Of a DNA stretch of 64,000 bases, positions 17,044 to 26,701 are shown in pieces. How positions within the stretch are numbered: position 1 is the first letter of the stretch; the number at the start of each line of letters is the position of its first letter. Source of the DNA: Desulfobulbaceae bacterium (GTDB taxonomy: Bacteria; Desulfobacterota; Desulfobulbia; Desulfobulbales; Desulfocapsaceae); NCBI GenBank assembly GCA_011390165.1, contig JAABSV010000020.1, forward strand, positions 1 through 64,000. The letters are read 5' to 3'. The notes beneath the pieces were generated by a model. That model was not told the origin of the DNA. It worked only from the letters and a program-made list of their open reading frames with translations, and did no database searches. Position numbers and translations under genes: made by a program.

Positions 17044-18639
17044 TCAGGCCTGGGTAACCCGGTACACCTCCTCGATGGTGGTAACCCCCCGAACCACCTT
17101 GTCGGCACCATCCCGGCGCAGGGAGACCATCCCCGCCGCCACCGCCAGCCGTCTGATCTGGTTGGCGTCGGCGGTCTCCAGCACCAGCGACTTCAGTTCC
17201 TCGCTCATCAGCAGCAGCTCATAGATACCGCAGCGCCCCCGGTAGCCGGTGTGCAGGCAGGCCGGGCAGCCCCGGCCGCGAAAGACCATGCCATCCCGGC
17301 AGTCAGCGGGGTGCAGGTCGATTTTTGCCAGCATCGCCTCGGTCGGCCGGTAGGACTCCCGACACTCCGGGCAGATCATCCGCACCAGCCGCTGGGCGAG
17401 AATGGCGTTCACTGACGAGGCGATCAGAAATGGTTCAATGCCCATATCGCGCAGCCTGGTGATCGCCCCGGCCGAGTCGTTGGTGTGCAGGGTGGAGAAG
17501 ACCAGATGGCCGGTGAGCGCCGACTGGATGGCGATCTCGGCGGTCTCACTGTCGCGGATCTCCCCCACCAGGATGACATCCGGGTCCTGCCGGACGATGG
17601 AGCGCAGGCCGGTGGCGAAGGTGAGGTTGATCTTCGCGTTGACCTGCATCTGGCCAATGCCGTCGATGCGGTACTCGATGGGGTCTTCGACGGTAATGAT
17701 ATTGATATCGGTGCTGTTGATCGCCGACAGAGCGGCGTAGAGGGTGGTGGTCTTGCCGGAGCCGGTGGGGCCGGTGACCAGGACAATGCCGTTGGCGGCA
17801 CGGATTTCCCGATCGAAGTGGTGGAGGCGATCGGCCGGCATCCCCAGGCCGCTGAGGGAGATCATGGCCGCCGTTTTGCGCAGGAGGCGCAGGACCACCC
17901 GCTCGCCGAAGGCGGTGGGCAGGGTGGAGACGCGGACATCGATCTCCCGGTCGGCAATCTTCAACTCGATCCGCCCGTCCTGGGGCAGCCTCCTTTCGGC
18001 GATGTTCAGCCTGGCCATGATTTTGATCCGCGAGACCAGCGCCGCCTGGACATGGCGGGGCGGGGTGAGCATGTCGTAGAGTATCCCGTCCAGCCGCTGG
18101 CGGATCTTCAGGCTGTTCTGGTAGGGCTCGATATGGATATCGGAGGCATTGTCCCGTACCGCCTGGGCAAACATCAGGTTGACCAGGCGGATCACCGGCG
18201 AGTCGCTGGTGTCGTCAAGCAGGTCGCCAACCTCCTCGATTTCCGTGAACAGCCGCTCGGCATCCTCGGCGCCGATATCCTCCATCAGCGCATCGGCGGA
18301 GCCCCCCCGGCTGTCGTAGGCGTGGTTGATCGCCTTGATGATCTGCCGGGCCGGAACCAGCACCTGCGGGACGTTGGCGAGGCCGAGAAGACGGCAGAGC
18401 GCGTCGCAGGCCTGAAAGGAGCTCGGGTCGTTGACGGCGATGAAGTTCTCCTCCCGGGTTCGGACCGGGACCAGCCGGTGCTGCTTGAGAAAGGCGATGG
18501 GCAGACGTTCGGCAAAGTCGGTACGGATTTCAGCCGGCAACTGCCGGCGTACCGCCATGCCGTACTGCCGCGCCAACCCCTCCAGCCGGGAAAACTCGTC
18601 CTCGGCATCCCTGCCGGGCAGCTCACTTTCCTGCCGCAT
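17044..18639 (-). CDS. gspE: Type II secretion ATPase GspE
   Basis: 531-residue cytoplasmic hexameric ATPase that drives pseudopilus assembly. An N-terminal regulatory region with an MshEN-like fold covers about residues 10-110. Walker A GPTGSGKTT is at 290-298, followed by the Asp box (ITVEDPIEY), Walker B DVILVGEIRD and the His box (HLVFSTLHTND). The two CxxC pairs of the zinc domain are CPEC and CPAC in the C-terminal third. Start ATG at 18639 overlaps the gspD end by 17 nt. An upstream in-frame extension to 18780 is low-complexity Arg/Pro sequence inside gspD and was not used. Last gene of the operon. Confidence 0.94.
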   Translation of the reverse strand: MRQESELPGRDAEDEFSRLEGLARQYGMAVRRQLPAEIRTDFAERLPIAFLKQHRLVPVRTREENFIAVNDPSSFQACDALCRLLGLANVPQVLVPARQIIKAINHAYDSRGGSADALMEDIGAEDAERLFTEIEEVGDLLDDTSDSPVIRLVNLMFAQAVRDNASDIHIEPYQNSLKIRQRLDGILYDMLTPPRHVQAALVSRIKIMARLNIAERRLPQDGRIELKIADREIDVRVSTLPTAFGERVVLRLLRKTAAMISLSGLGMPADRLHHFDREIRAANGIVLVTGPTGSGKTTTLYAALSAINSTDINIITVEDPIEYRIDGIGQMQVNAKINLTFATGLRSIVRQDPDVILVGEIRDSETAEIAIQSALTGHLVFSTLHTNDSAGAITRLRDMGIEPFLIASSVNAILAQRLVRMICPECRESYRPTEAMLAKIDLHPADCRDGMVFRGRGCPACLHTGYRGRCGIYELLLMSEELKSLVLETADANQIRRLAVAAGMVSLRRDGADKVVRGVTTIEEVYRVTQA

Positions 18640-20920
18640 CCTGCCCGTCCCGGTCTCGCTCTTCCTCTTCCGCCGCCCCGGCCAGCCTCTCCAGGGCCTC
18701 CCGGGCCACCTGCAGGAGGGGCACCCCGACCCGGTCGGCAGCGCTTGCCTTCTCCGCCAGGGCGGCCGTCCCGCCGGCAATCACCGCCTGGTACATGGCC
18801 GCCGCCTGCCGCGGATTTCCCTCCTTTTCCAGAATCGCCCCCATATTGATCAGGGCATAGGGATTGCTCGGATCGACGGCCAGAACCTCGGCAAAGTATT
18901 CGCGGGCGGCATTGCTCTGGCCGGCACGCAGCTTCTCATAGCCCTGGCGGACCAGACGGCTGGTCTGTTCCGGGTCGGCCGCCGGTGGCAGCTCCGCCGT
19001 GGTAGCGGGAAGGAGACTCTCCTTCTCCCTGCTCATTGCTGCCAGTTCCACCGGGTTGCGGACGATCCGCGGGGTAACGAAGATGAACATATTGGTCTTG
19101 GTGCTGGCGGTGGTCCGGGTCTTGAACAACCAGCCCAAGAGCGGAATATCGCCCAACAGGGGCACTTTCCACTCGCTCTCGGTGGCGTCGTGGCCGATTA
19201 TGCCGCCGATGACGATGGTATCGCGGTCATTGAGGACCACCGTGGTGGTGGCGGTCCGTTTGTAGGTGGTGGGGGTGTCGCTGTTGCCGCCGCCCTTTAT
19301 CCGCACCACCTCGGTCTCGATCTCCAGCCTCAGGGTGTCGGCCTGATTGATATGGGGGACAATCGAGAGTTTGGTGGCCACATCACGGTACTCGTACTGG
19401 CTGTAGTCCTGTTCCGTACTGGTGGTGTTGCGGCTGGTGATGTAGGGGACGTTCTCGCCGACGGAAATCTCCGCCTTCTTGTTATCGGTGGTGAGAATCT
19501 GCGGGGTGGAGATGATATTGATGGACGAATCGGTCTTGTAGGCCCGGAGAATGGCGGCGATGTTCGGAAAGGTGACCCCGCCGATGCGGATTCCCTGCTT
19601 GAGGAGACCAAGGGAGTACCCGGAGGGCAGGGTCGGGTCGTCACCGCTGATTCCGGGGAGGAGATCGAAGCCGGAGGAGCCGCTGAAACCGGTAACCAGC
19701 TGACCACTGCCGCCATCGAAGGCACCGGCGGCGGCCCACTGTACGCCGACATCGAAGCTCTTGTCGGCATCCACCTCCATGATCAGTGCCTCGAGATAAA
19801 CCATCCGCCTGGGGATATCGAGCTTGCCGATCACCTCCTCCAGCACCAGGTACTCCTCCGGGGAGGCGGTAATAATCAGCGCATTGGTCTCCTCGTCGGC
19901 CATCACCCGGACATTTTTTGAAATTTCCGCCGCCTGAGCGCCCTTCTCCTCTTCCGCCTGGCCCGTATCCGGCAGAAGGCTGAGCACCTTGACCAGTTCG
20001 GCGGCGGTGGCGTTCTGCAGGTAATAGACATGGATATTGCCTGCCGCTCTCGGGGCCTCGGTATCAAGCATCGCCACCAGTTGGCGCAGGCGCCCAAGTT
20101 CGGTGGCGCTGGCCAGAAGAATGAGGGCATTGCCCTGCTCATAGGGTACAATGATGGTCTCGCCGGCAGCAGCCTCCGCCTGCGGTGGTACCGTGCTTTG
20201 CCGGCTGATGGAGGTAAGGATTCTGGCCAGGTCGGCGGCTTTTGCCTTCTCCAGTTTGAGTACAGCCACCTCCTTCTCCCGGGACTCGACGTCCAGCTGA
20301 GCGATGATGCCGAGGAGCTTTTGGATGTTGGCCCGGGTGTCGGTGATGAGCAGCATGGCGGAGGGGGAATGGGCGATGAGCAGCGAGGTCTGGGCGACAA
20401 GGGGGGTGAGGACCCGTTTCATCTCTTCCGGCGAGGCGTGCAGCAACGGCACCAGCTGGGTGACCACCCGGTCTTCCGGGCGGTCCGAACCACCATCCTG
20501 GAAGAGCTGCAGATTCTGGGAACGGGCCCGGGCCGAGGGGAGAATCTTGGTCACCGCCCCGGCCGGGACGGTGGTATAGCCGTACACTTCCAATACCGAC
20601 TCGAATACCCGGTACGCCTCCTCCTCCGATATCCGGGTGGGTGAGAGGATGGTTACGTTCCCCTGCACGGCCCGGTCAACGACAAAGTTCCTGCCGGTCA
20701 GTTCGCTGATATATTTTATGAAGAGATTGATATCAACACTGTCGAAATCGATGGTGATGGAGCGCTCCGAGGCCGTTCCGACCGGGATTCCGGCAGCCGC
20801 TGGTGGTTGGGCCGCCGCCGGCGCCACCGAGGCGACGGCAAGGAGGAGGGTGAAGGCAACGACTCCGGCAACAGCATGGACCCTCCGCCACGCCTGACAA
20901 AAACTCGGCAAACTGGTCAT
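18623..20920 (-). CDS. gspD: Type II secretion outer-membrane secretin GspD
   Basis: 765-residue secretin forming the outer-membrane channel. A signal sequence (hydrophobic run VVAFTLLLAVASVAPAAA) is followed by the N0 domain (ITIDFDSVDINLFIKYISE) and N1-N3 repeats. The secretin domain contains NIISTPQILTTDNKKAEISVGENVPY and IVIGGIIGHDATESEWKVPLLGDIPLLGWLF. Unusually, the last 110 residues form a TPR-like region (GYEKLRAGQSNAAREYFAEV and the following helix pair) rather than a short S-domain tail. ATG at 20920 overlaps the gspC stop by one base (TGATG); the TTG one codon earlier is a weaker option. Confidence 0.93.
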   Translation of the reverse strand: MTSLPSFCQAWRRVHAVAGVVAFTLLLAVASVAPAAAQPPAAAGIPVGTASERSITIDFDSVDINLFIKYISELTGRNFVVDRAVQGNVTILSPTRISEEEAYRVFESVLEVYGYTTVPAGAVTKILPSARARSQNLQLFQDGGSDRPEDRVVTQLVPLLHASPEEMKRVLTPLVAQTSLLIAHSPSAMLLITDTRANIQKLLGIIAQLDVESREKEVAVLKLEKAKAADLARILTSISRQSTVPPQAEAAAGETIIVPYEQGNALILLASATELGRLRQLVAMLDTEAPRAAGNIHVYYLQNATAAELVKVLSLLPDTGQAEEEKGAQAAEISKNVRVMADEETNALIITASPEEYLVLEEVIGKLDIPRRMVYLEALIMEVDADKSFDVGVQWAAAGAFDGGSGQLVTGFSGSSGFDLLPGISGDDPTLPSGYSLGLLKQGIRIGGVTFPNIAAILRAYKTDSSINIISTPQILTTDNKKAEISVGENVPYITSRNTTSTEQDYSQYEYRDVATKLSIVPHINQADTLRLEIETEVVRIKGGGNSDTPTTYKRTATTTVVLNDRDTIVIGGIIGHDATESEWKVPLLGDIPLLGWLFKTRTTASTKTNMFIFVTPRIVRNPVELAAMSREKESLLPATTAELPPAADPEQTSRLVRQGYEKLRAGQSNAAREYFAEVLAVDPSNPYALINMGAILEKEGNPRQAAAMYQAVIAGGTAALAEKASAADRVGVPLLQVAREALERLAGAAEEEERDRDGQDAAGK

Positions 20921-21633
20921 CAATCTCTTCCCCCGACACCATCGTTACCAACAACACTCTCTGGATCTCTTGTCCGGGCCGGACTGACCAGGCGGACCAC
21001 TCTCGGCCTGTCGTCGGCCGTCGGCAGAAGACCATCCCCGGCCGGTTGCGCCCCGGACTCCGCCGCCACCGGGGAAAAATCCACCGGCTGGGAGACCACC
21101 GCCACCGGCGGCAAAGCTGCACTCTCCCCTGCTGACGGTAAGGAGGGGCGGATTGTCGCCGCCTCCCGCCAATCGAGGACCTCTTCCCGCCCCTGCCGGA
21201 AGACAACCACCTCGCCTCGGCGAATCTCCCTGATCACCGCATCCTCAATGGTTTCACCGAGCGAATAGAGCTGCTGTCGCTGGCTTTTTTTATCGAAAAA
21301 GACTGCCCTCGGGATATCCCCGCCAACCGTCCCAAGCAAAACGATGTCCAGTCCACTTCCCTCTCCCGACTCCCGCCGGGGGGAGCTAGGCGTCAGCGCC
21401 GTGCCACCTTCCGGCAACCAGCCACCGAACAGGTTGCGTTGGAGGATGATCCGGTGGTCATACCCCTCCCCCTCGCCAACCACAACCGGCACCGGCCCGG
21501 CAGCGCTGACCGGAGCGGCTTTGCCTGGCTCTCGAAGCAGCAGGTACTCAAGAGCCAGATAGCCCCCTTCCACCACACCGACAGAAAAGAGGGTCACCAC
21601 CAGCAGAGAGAAAAGGGTACGCCGGTCAAACAT
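20920..21633 (-). CDS. gspC: Type II secretion inner-membrane linker GspC-like
   Basis: 237-residue bitopic protein: short cytoplasmic start, one membrane helix (LFSLLVVTLFSVGVVEGGYLA), a Pro/Val linker and the GspC homology region (IILQRNLFGG followed by LLGTVGGDIPRAVFFDKKS and LGETIEDAVIREI). GspC links the inner-membrane platform to the secretin. No PDZ or coiled-coil domain follows; the C-terminus is about 90 residues rich in Ala/Pro/Val. It lies between gspN and gspD, with its stop touching the gspD start. Confidence 0.82.
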   Translation of the reverse strand: MFDRRTLFSLLVVTLFSVGVVEGGYLALEYLLLREPGKAAPVSAAGPVPVVVGEGEGYDHRIILQRNLFGGWLPEGGTALTPSSPRRESGEGSGLDIVLLGTVGGDIPRAVFFDKKSQRQQLYSLGETIEDAVIREIRRGEVVVFRQGREEVLDWREAATIRPSLPSAGESAALPPVAVVSQPVDFSPVAAESGAQPAGDGLLPTADDRPRVVRLVSPARTRDPESVVGNDGVGGRD

Positions 21634-21636
21634 CGC

Positions 21637-22557
21637 TTAGCCCCTCCCCAGGCGAAAGGTCGGTCGGGAGAGCGTCCCCCCCACCTGGAAGGGGAGGGCC
21701 CTGCTGGAGTGCTGTTGCAGCCGTTCCTCGGGCAGCTGCAGGCCACCGAAACTCTGCCCGCCGGCCCCACTCCGGGGGGGGGAACCAGCGGCGGCGCGGA
21801 GAAGGGTCTCGTCGGGAGTCAGCTCCCCATCCAGGGAAAGCGCCGATGCCGATAACGGCGTGGCCAACCGTACCGTCCCGCGGAAATCGGCATCAATCTC
21901 GCCACCACGCAGTACGCCACCGGCCAGTTGCAGGTCGCCACCGGCAAAAACGACCGCCGCTTCCACCCTGGAATAGGAGACCGCGGTCAGGGAAAGAACC
22001 GGTTCCAGCAAAGAAAATTTGCCGGCACCCAGCTGCAGACGGCCGCTTCCCCGCCCCCCCGGAGGCTGCTCGCCGGCGGCCTGATAGCTGCCGCTGAGGC
22101 CAAGATGACCGACAATCTCCCGCCGACCGGCAAGCAGGGCGGTGGACAATCGCCCCAGATCAACCTCTGCCAGGGAAAACCTGGCGACAAGCTCTCCCGC
22201 GCCGATACGGGGAAGAGGGAGGGCAAGTTCGGCCCTGAACCGGCCGCCATAGAGCTCGGCGGTAACCAGCAGAGCCCGATGCGGCGGCCAGCCGGTGGCT
22301 GTCAGAGTCAGCCGGTCAAGGTAGAGGCTTGACGTCTCTCCGTCAAAAGTTCCACTCAGCCCGACGCCACCGGCAACAATCGAAGCCGGTGGCTGGAAAT
22401 CGATGGTATCTATCCGGGCCGTCGACCAGCCGGGAAACACCGCCGCCAGTTGCCGTTCACAGAAGAGCCGGAAGGGCTCCGCTGGAAACCTCAGATAGAG
22501 CAGGGTGGCAATGAGGAGCAGGGGGTAGACCCCGTACAGGAAAACGCGTCGGGCCAT
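21637..22557 (-). CDS. gspN: Type II secretion protein GspN
   Basis: 306 residues with an N-terminal membrane helix (VFLYGVYPLLLIATLLYL), then a periplasmic beta-rich part built of GspN/AsmA-like strands (IDTIDFQPPASIVAGGVGLSG and LYLDRLTLTAT). ATG at 22557 stands one base after the gspM stop. Earlier in-frame codons inside gspM give an Arg/Ser/Pro-rich extension and were rejected. GspN is an accessory T2SS component found mainly in Proteobacteria with long gsp operons. Confidence 0.82.
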   Translation of the reverse strand: MARRVFLYGVYPLLLIATLLYLRFPAEPFRLFCERQLAAVFPGWSTARIDTIDFQPPASIVAGGVGLSGTFDGETSSLYLDRLTLTATGWPPHRALLVTAELYGGRFRAELALPLPRIGAGELVARFSLAEVDLGRLSTALLAGRREIVGHLGLSGSYQAAGEQPPGGRGSGRLQLGAGKFSLLEPVLSLTAVSYSRVEAAVVFAGGDLQLAGGVLRGGEIDADFRGTVRLATPLSASALSLDGELTPDETLLRAAAGSPPRSGAGGQSFGGLQLPEERLQQHSSRALPFQVGGTLSRPTFRLGRG

Positions 22558-22558
22558 T

Positions 22559-23128
22559 TTACCCCTTCCTGGTAAAGGTGACAACCTGGAGGGTGACGTC
22601 GAGCAGCCCCGAGTCCCGTCCCTGGATGGTAATCCGCCGGACAAACACCACCTTTTCGCTGGACTCCAGCAGGAGGAGAAAGTCAACCAGTCCGGCCAGG
22701 CCGACCTGCTGCAGATTGACCTCGACCATCACCTCCGCCAGATTGCCTTCGCCTTCGCTGCGCGAGGGCTTCATCGAACTGATCTGCCGCTTCACCCTGC
22801 TTTTTTCGGCCTGCCGGTCGAGAAAGGTGAAGAGACTGAAGTCCGGCTGCCGCCGGTCAACCCCGGCCTCGATCCCCCCCTCCTCTTCTTTCAGGGCCAG
22901 ATACTCCTGGCGCAGTCGTTTCATATCAGAAAGTTCGGCCTCACGACGGAGGATCGACTGCTCGAGAGCGGACCTCGCCTCAACAAAGGGCATGACCAGC
23001 AGCTGGACGAGGAGAAATGCGCCGACAAAAAGCAGCCCCCCCAGCAGTACCTTCTTCTCCCGGCTGTCGAGGGTGGTAAAGCCGGAGAGACGGAGCAGCC
23101 GGCGCAGGGAGGAGAGCATTGCGTTCAC
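22559..23128 (-). CDS. gspM: Type II secretion protein GspM-like (PilO fold)
   Basis: 189 residues. A cytoplasmic N-terminus with SREKKVLLGGLL leads into a single membrane helix, then a coiled coil (about 50-85) and a ferredoxin-like periplasmic domain ending in RITIQGRDSGLLDVTLQVVTF. The GTG at 23128 overlaps the gspL stop as GTGA, which I take as the coupled start; an ATG at 23119 is the alternative. GspM partners GspL in the inner-membrane platform. Confidence 0.82.
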   Translation of the reverse strand: MNAMLSSLRRLLRLSGFTTLDSREKKVLLGGLLFVGAFLLVQLLVMPFVEARSALEQSILRREAELSDMKRLRQEYLALKEEEGGIEAGVDRRQPDFSLFTFLDRQAEKSRVKRQISSMKPSRSEGEGNLAEVMVEVNLQQVGLAGLVDFLLLLESSEKVVFVRRITIQGRDSGLLDVTLQVVTFTRKG

Positions 23129-24555
23129 CGTCGGGCCAGGGTCAGTTTCAGTTCGAAACGAACCAGATCATCCTGCAGGGACTGGCTGGCCGAGTTTATT
23201 GTCACCCCCTGAAAGAGAGGGGATTTGGCCAACTCTTTCTGCACCGAATCGACAGTGTTGAAGTCACCGGTCACTCCCCGCAGCTGGACGGCACCACTGT
23301 CCACCTGCAGGCGGCTGATCCGCATCGGCAGAGTGGCCGGGATTCGGGCCGAGAGTTCGCTGAGCAGCTGGAGGACGGTGGCCCGGCCGCCGCCCTCCCC
23401 ACCAGGCCGGTAGGTGCGGCGCAACTCGTTGTTGACCACCTGCAGCTGGCGAACAGGATCGACAATCCGGGTGGTCCCGGGGAGTGTCTGCCTGAAGAGG
23501 CTGGCAATCTCCTGCTGCAAGGCCTCCTGATGGGAAAGGGCGGTGGCGTAGTCCCGGCCAAGCGAGGCGACCAGCAGCAACAGGGCCACGGCCAGGGAGA
23601 CTGCCGCCAGCTTCAGAAGCCGGCGCCGGCGTGGCGTCAGGCGGCGGAGACGGGACTGTCCGGGGAGAAATTCAAGTTGTGGCCCCCTGCCTTCCAGGGC
23701 AGCAAGCCCATGGGCGACAGCCCGTTCCATCAATTCCGGCCGGTACCCGGCCCGGGCCTCCCGGCTCATCTTCACAAGCGGCAAACCAGGCAGGCGATTG
23801 GCCGGGGGAAGGCCGGCCAGGGCATTGATCAGCACCATCTGGAGCGACTCGGGGCAGCCGGCCCCAAGCAGATGCCGCAGCGAGGAGAGGTCGACGCCGC
23901 TGCTGCCGGTCCAGCTGAGGATGGTCTGGCGAAAGGCGCTGGCAAAGTCTGCCTGGCCGCTGCCGCCCTCGCCGGCAGGCAGAGGGAGGCCTCGGATCAG
24001 AGAAATCCGCCCACCCCGGCCGAGAAAGAGGGTCACCCGGTCGCCGGCGCCATCCACCAGAAGAAATGGCCGCGGGTCAGCCGCCACCCACCCGGCAAGG
24101 GCGAGCCCGCTCAGACTGACCGAATCGACCTCGATGCCACCGGCCTGCAGGGCAGCCAACCGTTCGTCGAGGAATTCGCGGGGGAGCAGGAGGGCAAGAA
24201 CTTCACTTCCGCCAGTACTCCTGGCGGTGGTGAGAAAATCGACCTGCAGGGCCTCGATGGGCAGGGGGAGTTGTTCCGCCAGCTCAAAGGGGAGCACCTG
24301 AGCCACCTGCCGCCGTCTGCTGAAGGGGAGGGCCAGATTGGCAAAGAAAAAGGGGGTGGAGCCCAGACAGAGGCGCACCTCCTGCGGCAGGGGGGCTGCC
24401 AGTCGCCGCAACTCGGCCGCCGCCTCGGCCAGCGGGCGGTCGCGGCAGTCAACCGTGACACAACCGGTGACCGTGCTCACCCGGCCGGTGCGCCGCAATG
24501 AGACGGCCGCAAGCGTTTCTTCGCCCAGTTCCAGGCACAACAGGGAATCGGCCAT
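23125..24555 (-). CDS. gspL: Type II secretion protein GspL (PilM-PilN-like)
   Basis: 476 residues. The cytoplasmic actin-like part (about 1-310) contains LCLGSTPFFFANLALPFS and a FLLVDGAGDRVTLFL stretch. It is followed by a membrane helix (LKLAAVSLAVALLLLVASLG) and a periplasmic PilN-like domain (LPMRISRLQVDSGAVQLRG). GspL anchors GspE to the membrane. The ATG at 24555 lies 3 nt after the gspK stop. All boundaries agree with the tightly packed operon. Confidence 0.88.
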   Translation of the reverse strand: MADSLLCLELGEETLAAVSLRRTGRVSTVTGCVTVDCRDRPLAEAAAELRRLAAPLPQEVRLCLGSTPFFFANLALPFSRRRQVAQVLPFELAEQLPLPIEALQVDFLTTARSTGGSEVLALLLPREFLDERLAALQAGGIEVDSVSLSGLALAGWVAADPRPFLLVDGAGDRVTLFLGRGGRISLIRGLPLPAGEGGSGQADFASAFRQTILSWTGSSGVDLSSLRHLLGAGCPESLQMVLINALAGLPPANRLPGLPLVKMSREARAGYRPELMERAVAHGLAALEGRGPQLEFLPGQSRLRRLTPRRRRLLKLAAVSLAVALLLLVASLGRDYATALSHQEALQQEIASLFRQTLPGTTRIVDPVRQLQVVNNELRRTYRPGGEGGGRATVLQLLSELSARIPATLPMRISRLQVDSGAVQLRGVTGDFNTVDSVQKELAKSPLFQGVTINSASQSLQDDLVRFELKLTLARR

Positions 24556-24558
24556 GCT

Positions 24559-25575
24559 CTATTCCACCCTTTTCTGCACTACCACTTTTCCGTCCCGTCG
24601 GCGCATATCCACCACCTGCCGGCGGCCCTGGCCGGCGAAGAGGGCCTCGCTGGCAAGCCGGAACCGGCCACTCCTGACGGTCAGCATCCTCTCGTCGAGG
24701 GCCAGATCGGCCGGCCAGCCGGGAATCTGCCGGTACCAGCCGGGCCTGGCCAGCTGATCGGCATTTTCCGGCTGCCGTCGATAGAAGTCCATCACCCTGG
24801 CCAGCTCTGCATCGATTCGTCCATCGAGGCTCTGCAGCAGGAGGGGCGGGGCAGTGTTGAGGTTGATCCGCCGCTCCCCATCGTGGATGGATACCAGCTC
24901 CAAGAGCCCCTGCCGTTCGCCATCACCGTAGAGCAGGGCCGGGGTAACCCCCTTCACCAGCAGGAGTTCGGCCTCGCTGTGCGCCGGCCCGTTGCGGCTG
25001 CGGTAGGGCCGCGGCAGGGATGCGTAATAGCCGCTCTCAACCCCATCCCGCCGTTCCTGCTCATCGCCATCCAACCAGTCGGCAAGAGAATCGACTATGG
25101 TTCCGGGCTCCTCCTCCAGGGCAAAGGCACCACTCTCCAGGAGACGCTGGAGAACCGCCCGAAAAGCCGCGGCCAACCGGCGTTGTGCCGGGCTGGCGTC
25201 GCCATCGGCCGGCACCACCAGGGCCTGCAGGGGGAATCGGCCGTTCAGGTCCACCAGCCGCAGCTGCAGTTCGGCCCGGGGAAAAGGCTCGGTGAGGGAA
25301 AGCGGCGCGGCCCAAATATCGAGAAAGCTGTCACTGCTGTTGCGATCAGCGGCGAGAAGTGCCGCCCCGATACCGATCCCGGAACCAGCCACTACATCCA
25401 GTCTACTGTTTTCCTTAAAGATACTTGAGATCGCCAAACTATGCCAGACTCTTTTCTGGAAGTGCAGGGTAGCCACCACCAGCAGGCTGACCACCAGCAG
25501 GGTAAGGAGCAGGGCCATCCCCTCCTCATTGGCCAGGGGGGAGTCACCTCGCCCCTCTTTTGCCGGCAGCCTCAC
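24559..25575 (-). CDS. gspK: Type II secretion minor pseudopilin GspK
   Basis: 338 residues, the long minor pseudopilin at the pilus tip. The prepilin site is NEEG followed by MALLLTLLVVSLLVVATL. As expected for GspK, the glutamate normally at position +5 is missing. A large globular domain follows, with VDLNGRFPLQ, SLADWLDGDEQER and INLNTAPPLLLQSL, the last a GspK hallmark. The GTG start at 25575 overlaps gspJ as GTGA; no better ATG exists before the pseudopilin helix. Confidence 0.92.
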   Translation of the reverse strand: MRLPAKEGRGDSPLANEEGMALLLTLLVVSLLVVATLHFQKRVWHSLAISSIFKENSRLDVVAGSGIGIGAALLAADRNSSDSFLDIWAAPLSLTEPFPRAELQLRLVDLNGRFPLQALVVPADGDASPAQRRLAAAFRAVLQRLLESGAFALEEEPGTIVDSLADWLDGDEQERRDGVESGYYASLPRPYRSRNGPAHSEAELLLVKGVTPALLYGDGERQGLLELVSIHDGERRINLNTAPPLLLQSLDGRIDAELARVMDFYRRQPENADQLARPGWYRQIPGWPADLALDERMLTVRSGRFRLASEALFAGQGRRQVVDMRRRDGKVVVQKRVE

Positions 25576-26282
25576 CGGCTACCCCTTCCTTCGACCGCAA
25601 CATCCGACTGCGGCAGGAGGAACGCGGTCCGCAACGGCAGGCTGTCGGCTGCTGCCCCCGTCGGTTCGGCCGGAAAGCGCAGTTCGGCTGCCACGACCAG
25701 CGGCAATCGCCCCTCTTCTTTCGACTCCGACTGCCAGGCAGCGCTCTCCGTGGGCTGGCTCGACCAGCTGTCGTGGCTTTTTCCCGCCTCGTCGAGATAG
25801 GCCAGGCGAACCTCCCGCAACCCGGCACAGAGCAGATGTCTCGTGCCGGTGCCGACATAGAGCCCCTGCCTTCCCGGCAGTAGTGTGGTACTGCGGCGGT
25901 AGAGGTTCAAAAGACCGCTGCCGGCATCCTCTTCGACACTGTACTCAATGAGACTGGCGCCAAGCGGATAGTCGTTCCGCCGCAGGGGGAGGTGGACCGC
26001 CGACACAAAGGCCAGGCCATCTCCCCGACCTGTGGCCAGCTGCTGCGTACTCCCCAGGAGATGGCCCTCCACCCCGGTCACCAGCAACTGGAGATCTTCG
26101 CCGAGACGTTCCAGGGCCTCCCGGCCGGCAGCAACGGCGGTCAATTGCTTCAGAGAGCCGGAGACCACCCGCAGGGTAGTCCGCTGGACACTGTAGAGCA
26201 GCGACAGGATAACGGCCAGCAGCACCCCGGCAACCAACACCTCGAGCAGGGTAAAGCCGCTCTCTGCACGACGGTTCATCAT
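25572..26282 (-). CDS. gspJ: Type II secretion minor pseudopilin GspJ
   Basis: 236 residues. Prepilin motif AESG|FTLLEVLVAGVLLAVILSLL with Phe at +1 and Glu at +5, followed by the GspJ-type beta domain (LTAVAAGREALERLGEDLQLL and LREVRLAYLDEAG). The first of two adjacent ATGs (26282) overlaps the gspI stop as ATGA. Forms the tip complex with GspI and GspK. Confidence 0.9.
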   Translation of the reverse strand: MMNRRAESGFTLLEVLVAGVLLAVILSLLYSVQRTTLRVVSGSLKQLTAVAAGREALERLGEDLQLLVTGVEGHLLGSTQQLATGRGDGLAFVSAVHLPLRRNDYPLGASLIEYSVEEDAGSGLLNLYRRSTTLLPGRQGLYVGTGTRHLLCAGLREVRLAYLDEAGKSHDSWSSQPTESAAWQSESKEEGRLPLVVAAELRFPAEPTGAAADSLPLRTAFLLPQSDVAVEGRGSR

Positions 26283-26692
26283 CGCCCCCCCGCCATGCCA
26301 TACCACACCAGGGTGTACCTGTGGCCGGGGATACCGTTCTCGACCAGCAGTTCCAGACGAAGAAAGGGCTCGGCCAAGGGGCGATCTGCGACAAGGTCGG
26401 TGGCAGGGGTCTCGCTTACCAGCAACTGCCAGCGATAGCCGGGAAAGTCCTCGCCAAAGTCGCCCCTGTCGCTCAGCGTTGGGGCCACGGCCAACTCGGC
26501 CAGTTTGCCGGCGGCCAGCAAGGGTGCGGTATTGTTAAACCGTGCCTCAAGAAGGAGGGCCAGGGAGCGGGCCTGCACCCCGTGCAGGGTAACGAGGACT
26601 ATGGAGATAATTGCCAGGGCAAGCATCACCTCGAGCAGGGTGAACCCGGTAAAGCCGGCAGGGGTGCCGGTTCTTGGCGAAAAAGGGGCCAC
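26279..26692 (-). CDS. gspI: Type II secretion minor pseudopilin GspI
   Basis: 137 residues. Prepilin site AGFTG|FTLLEVMLALAIISIVLVTL, then the GspI domain (AAGKLAELAV and PGYRWQLLVSETP). The start is a GTG at 26690-26692, 9 nt after the gspH stop; no ATG precedes the prepilin motif. The length is typical for the family. Confidence 0.88.
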   Translation of the reverse strand: MAPFSPRTGTPAGFTGFTLLEVMLALAIISIVLVTLHGVQARSLALLLEARFNNTAPLLAAGKLAELAVAPTLSDRGDFGEDFPGYRWQLLVSETPATDLVADRPLAEPFLRLELLVENGIPGHRYTLVWYGMAGGR

Positions 26693-26701
26693 CGAAACGC
26701 C

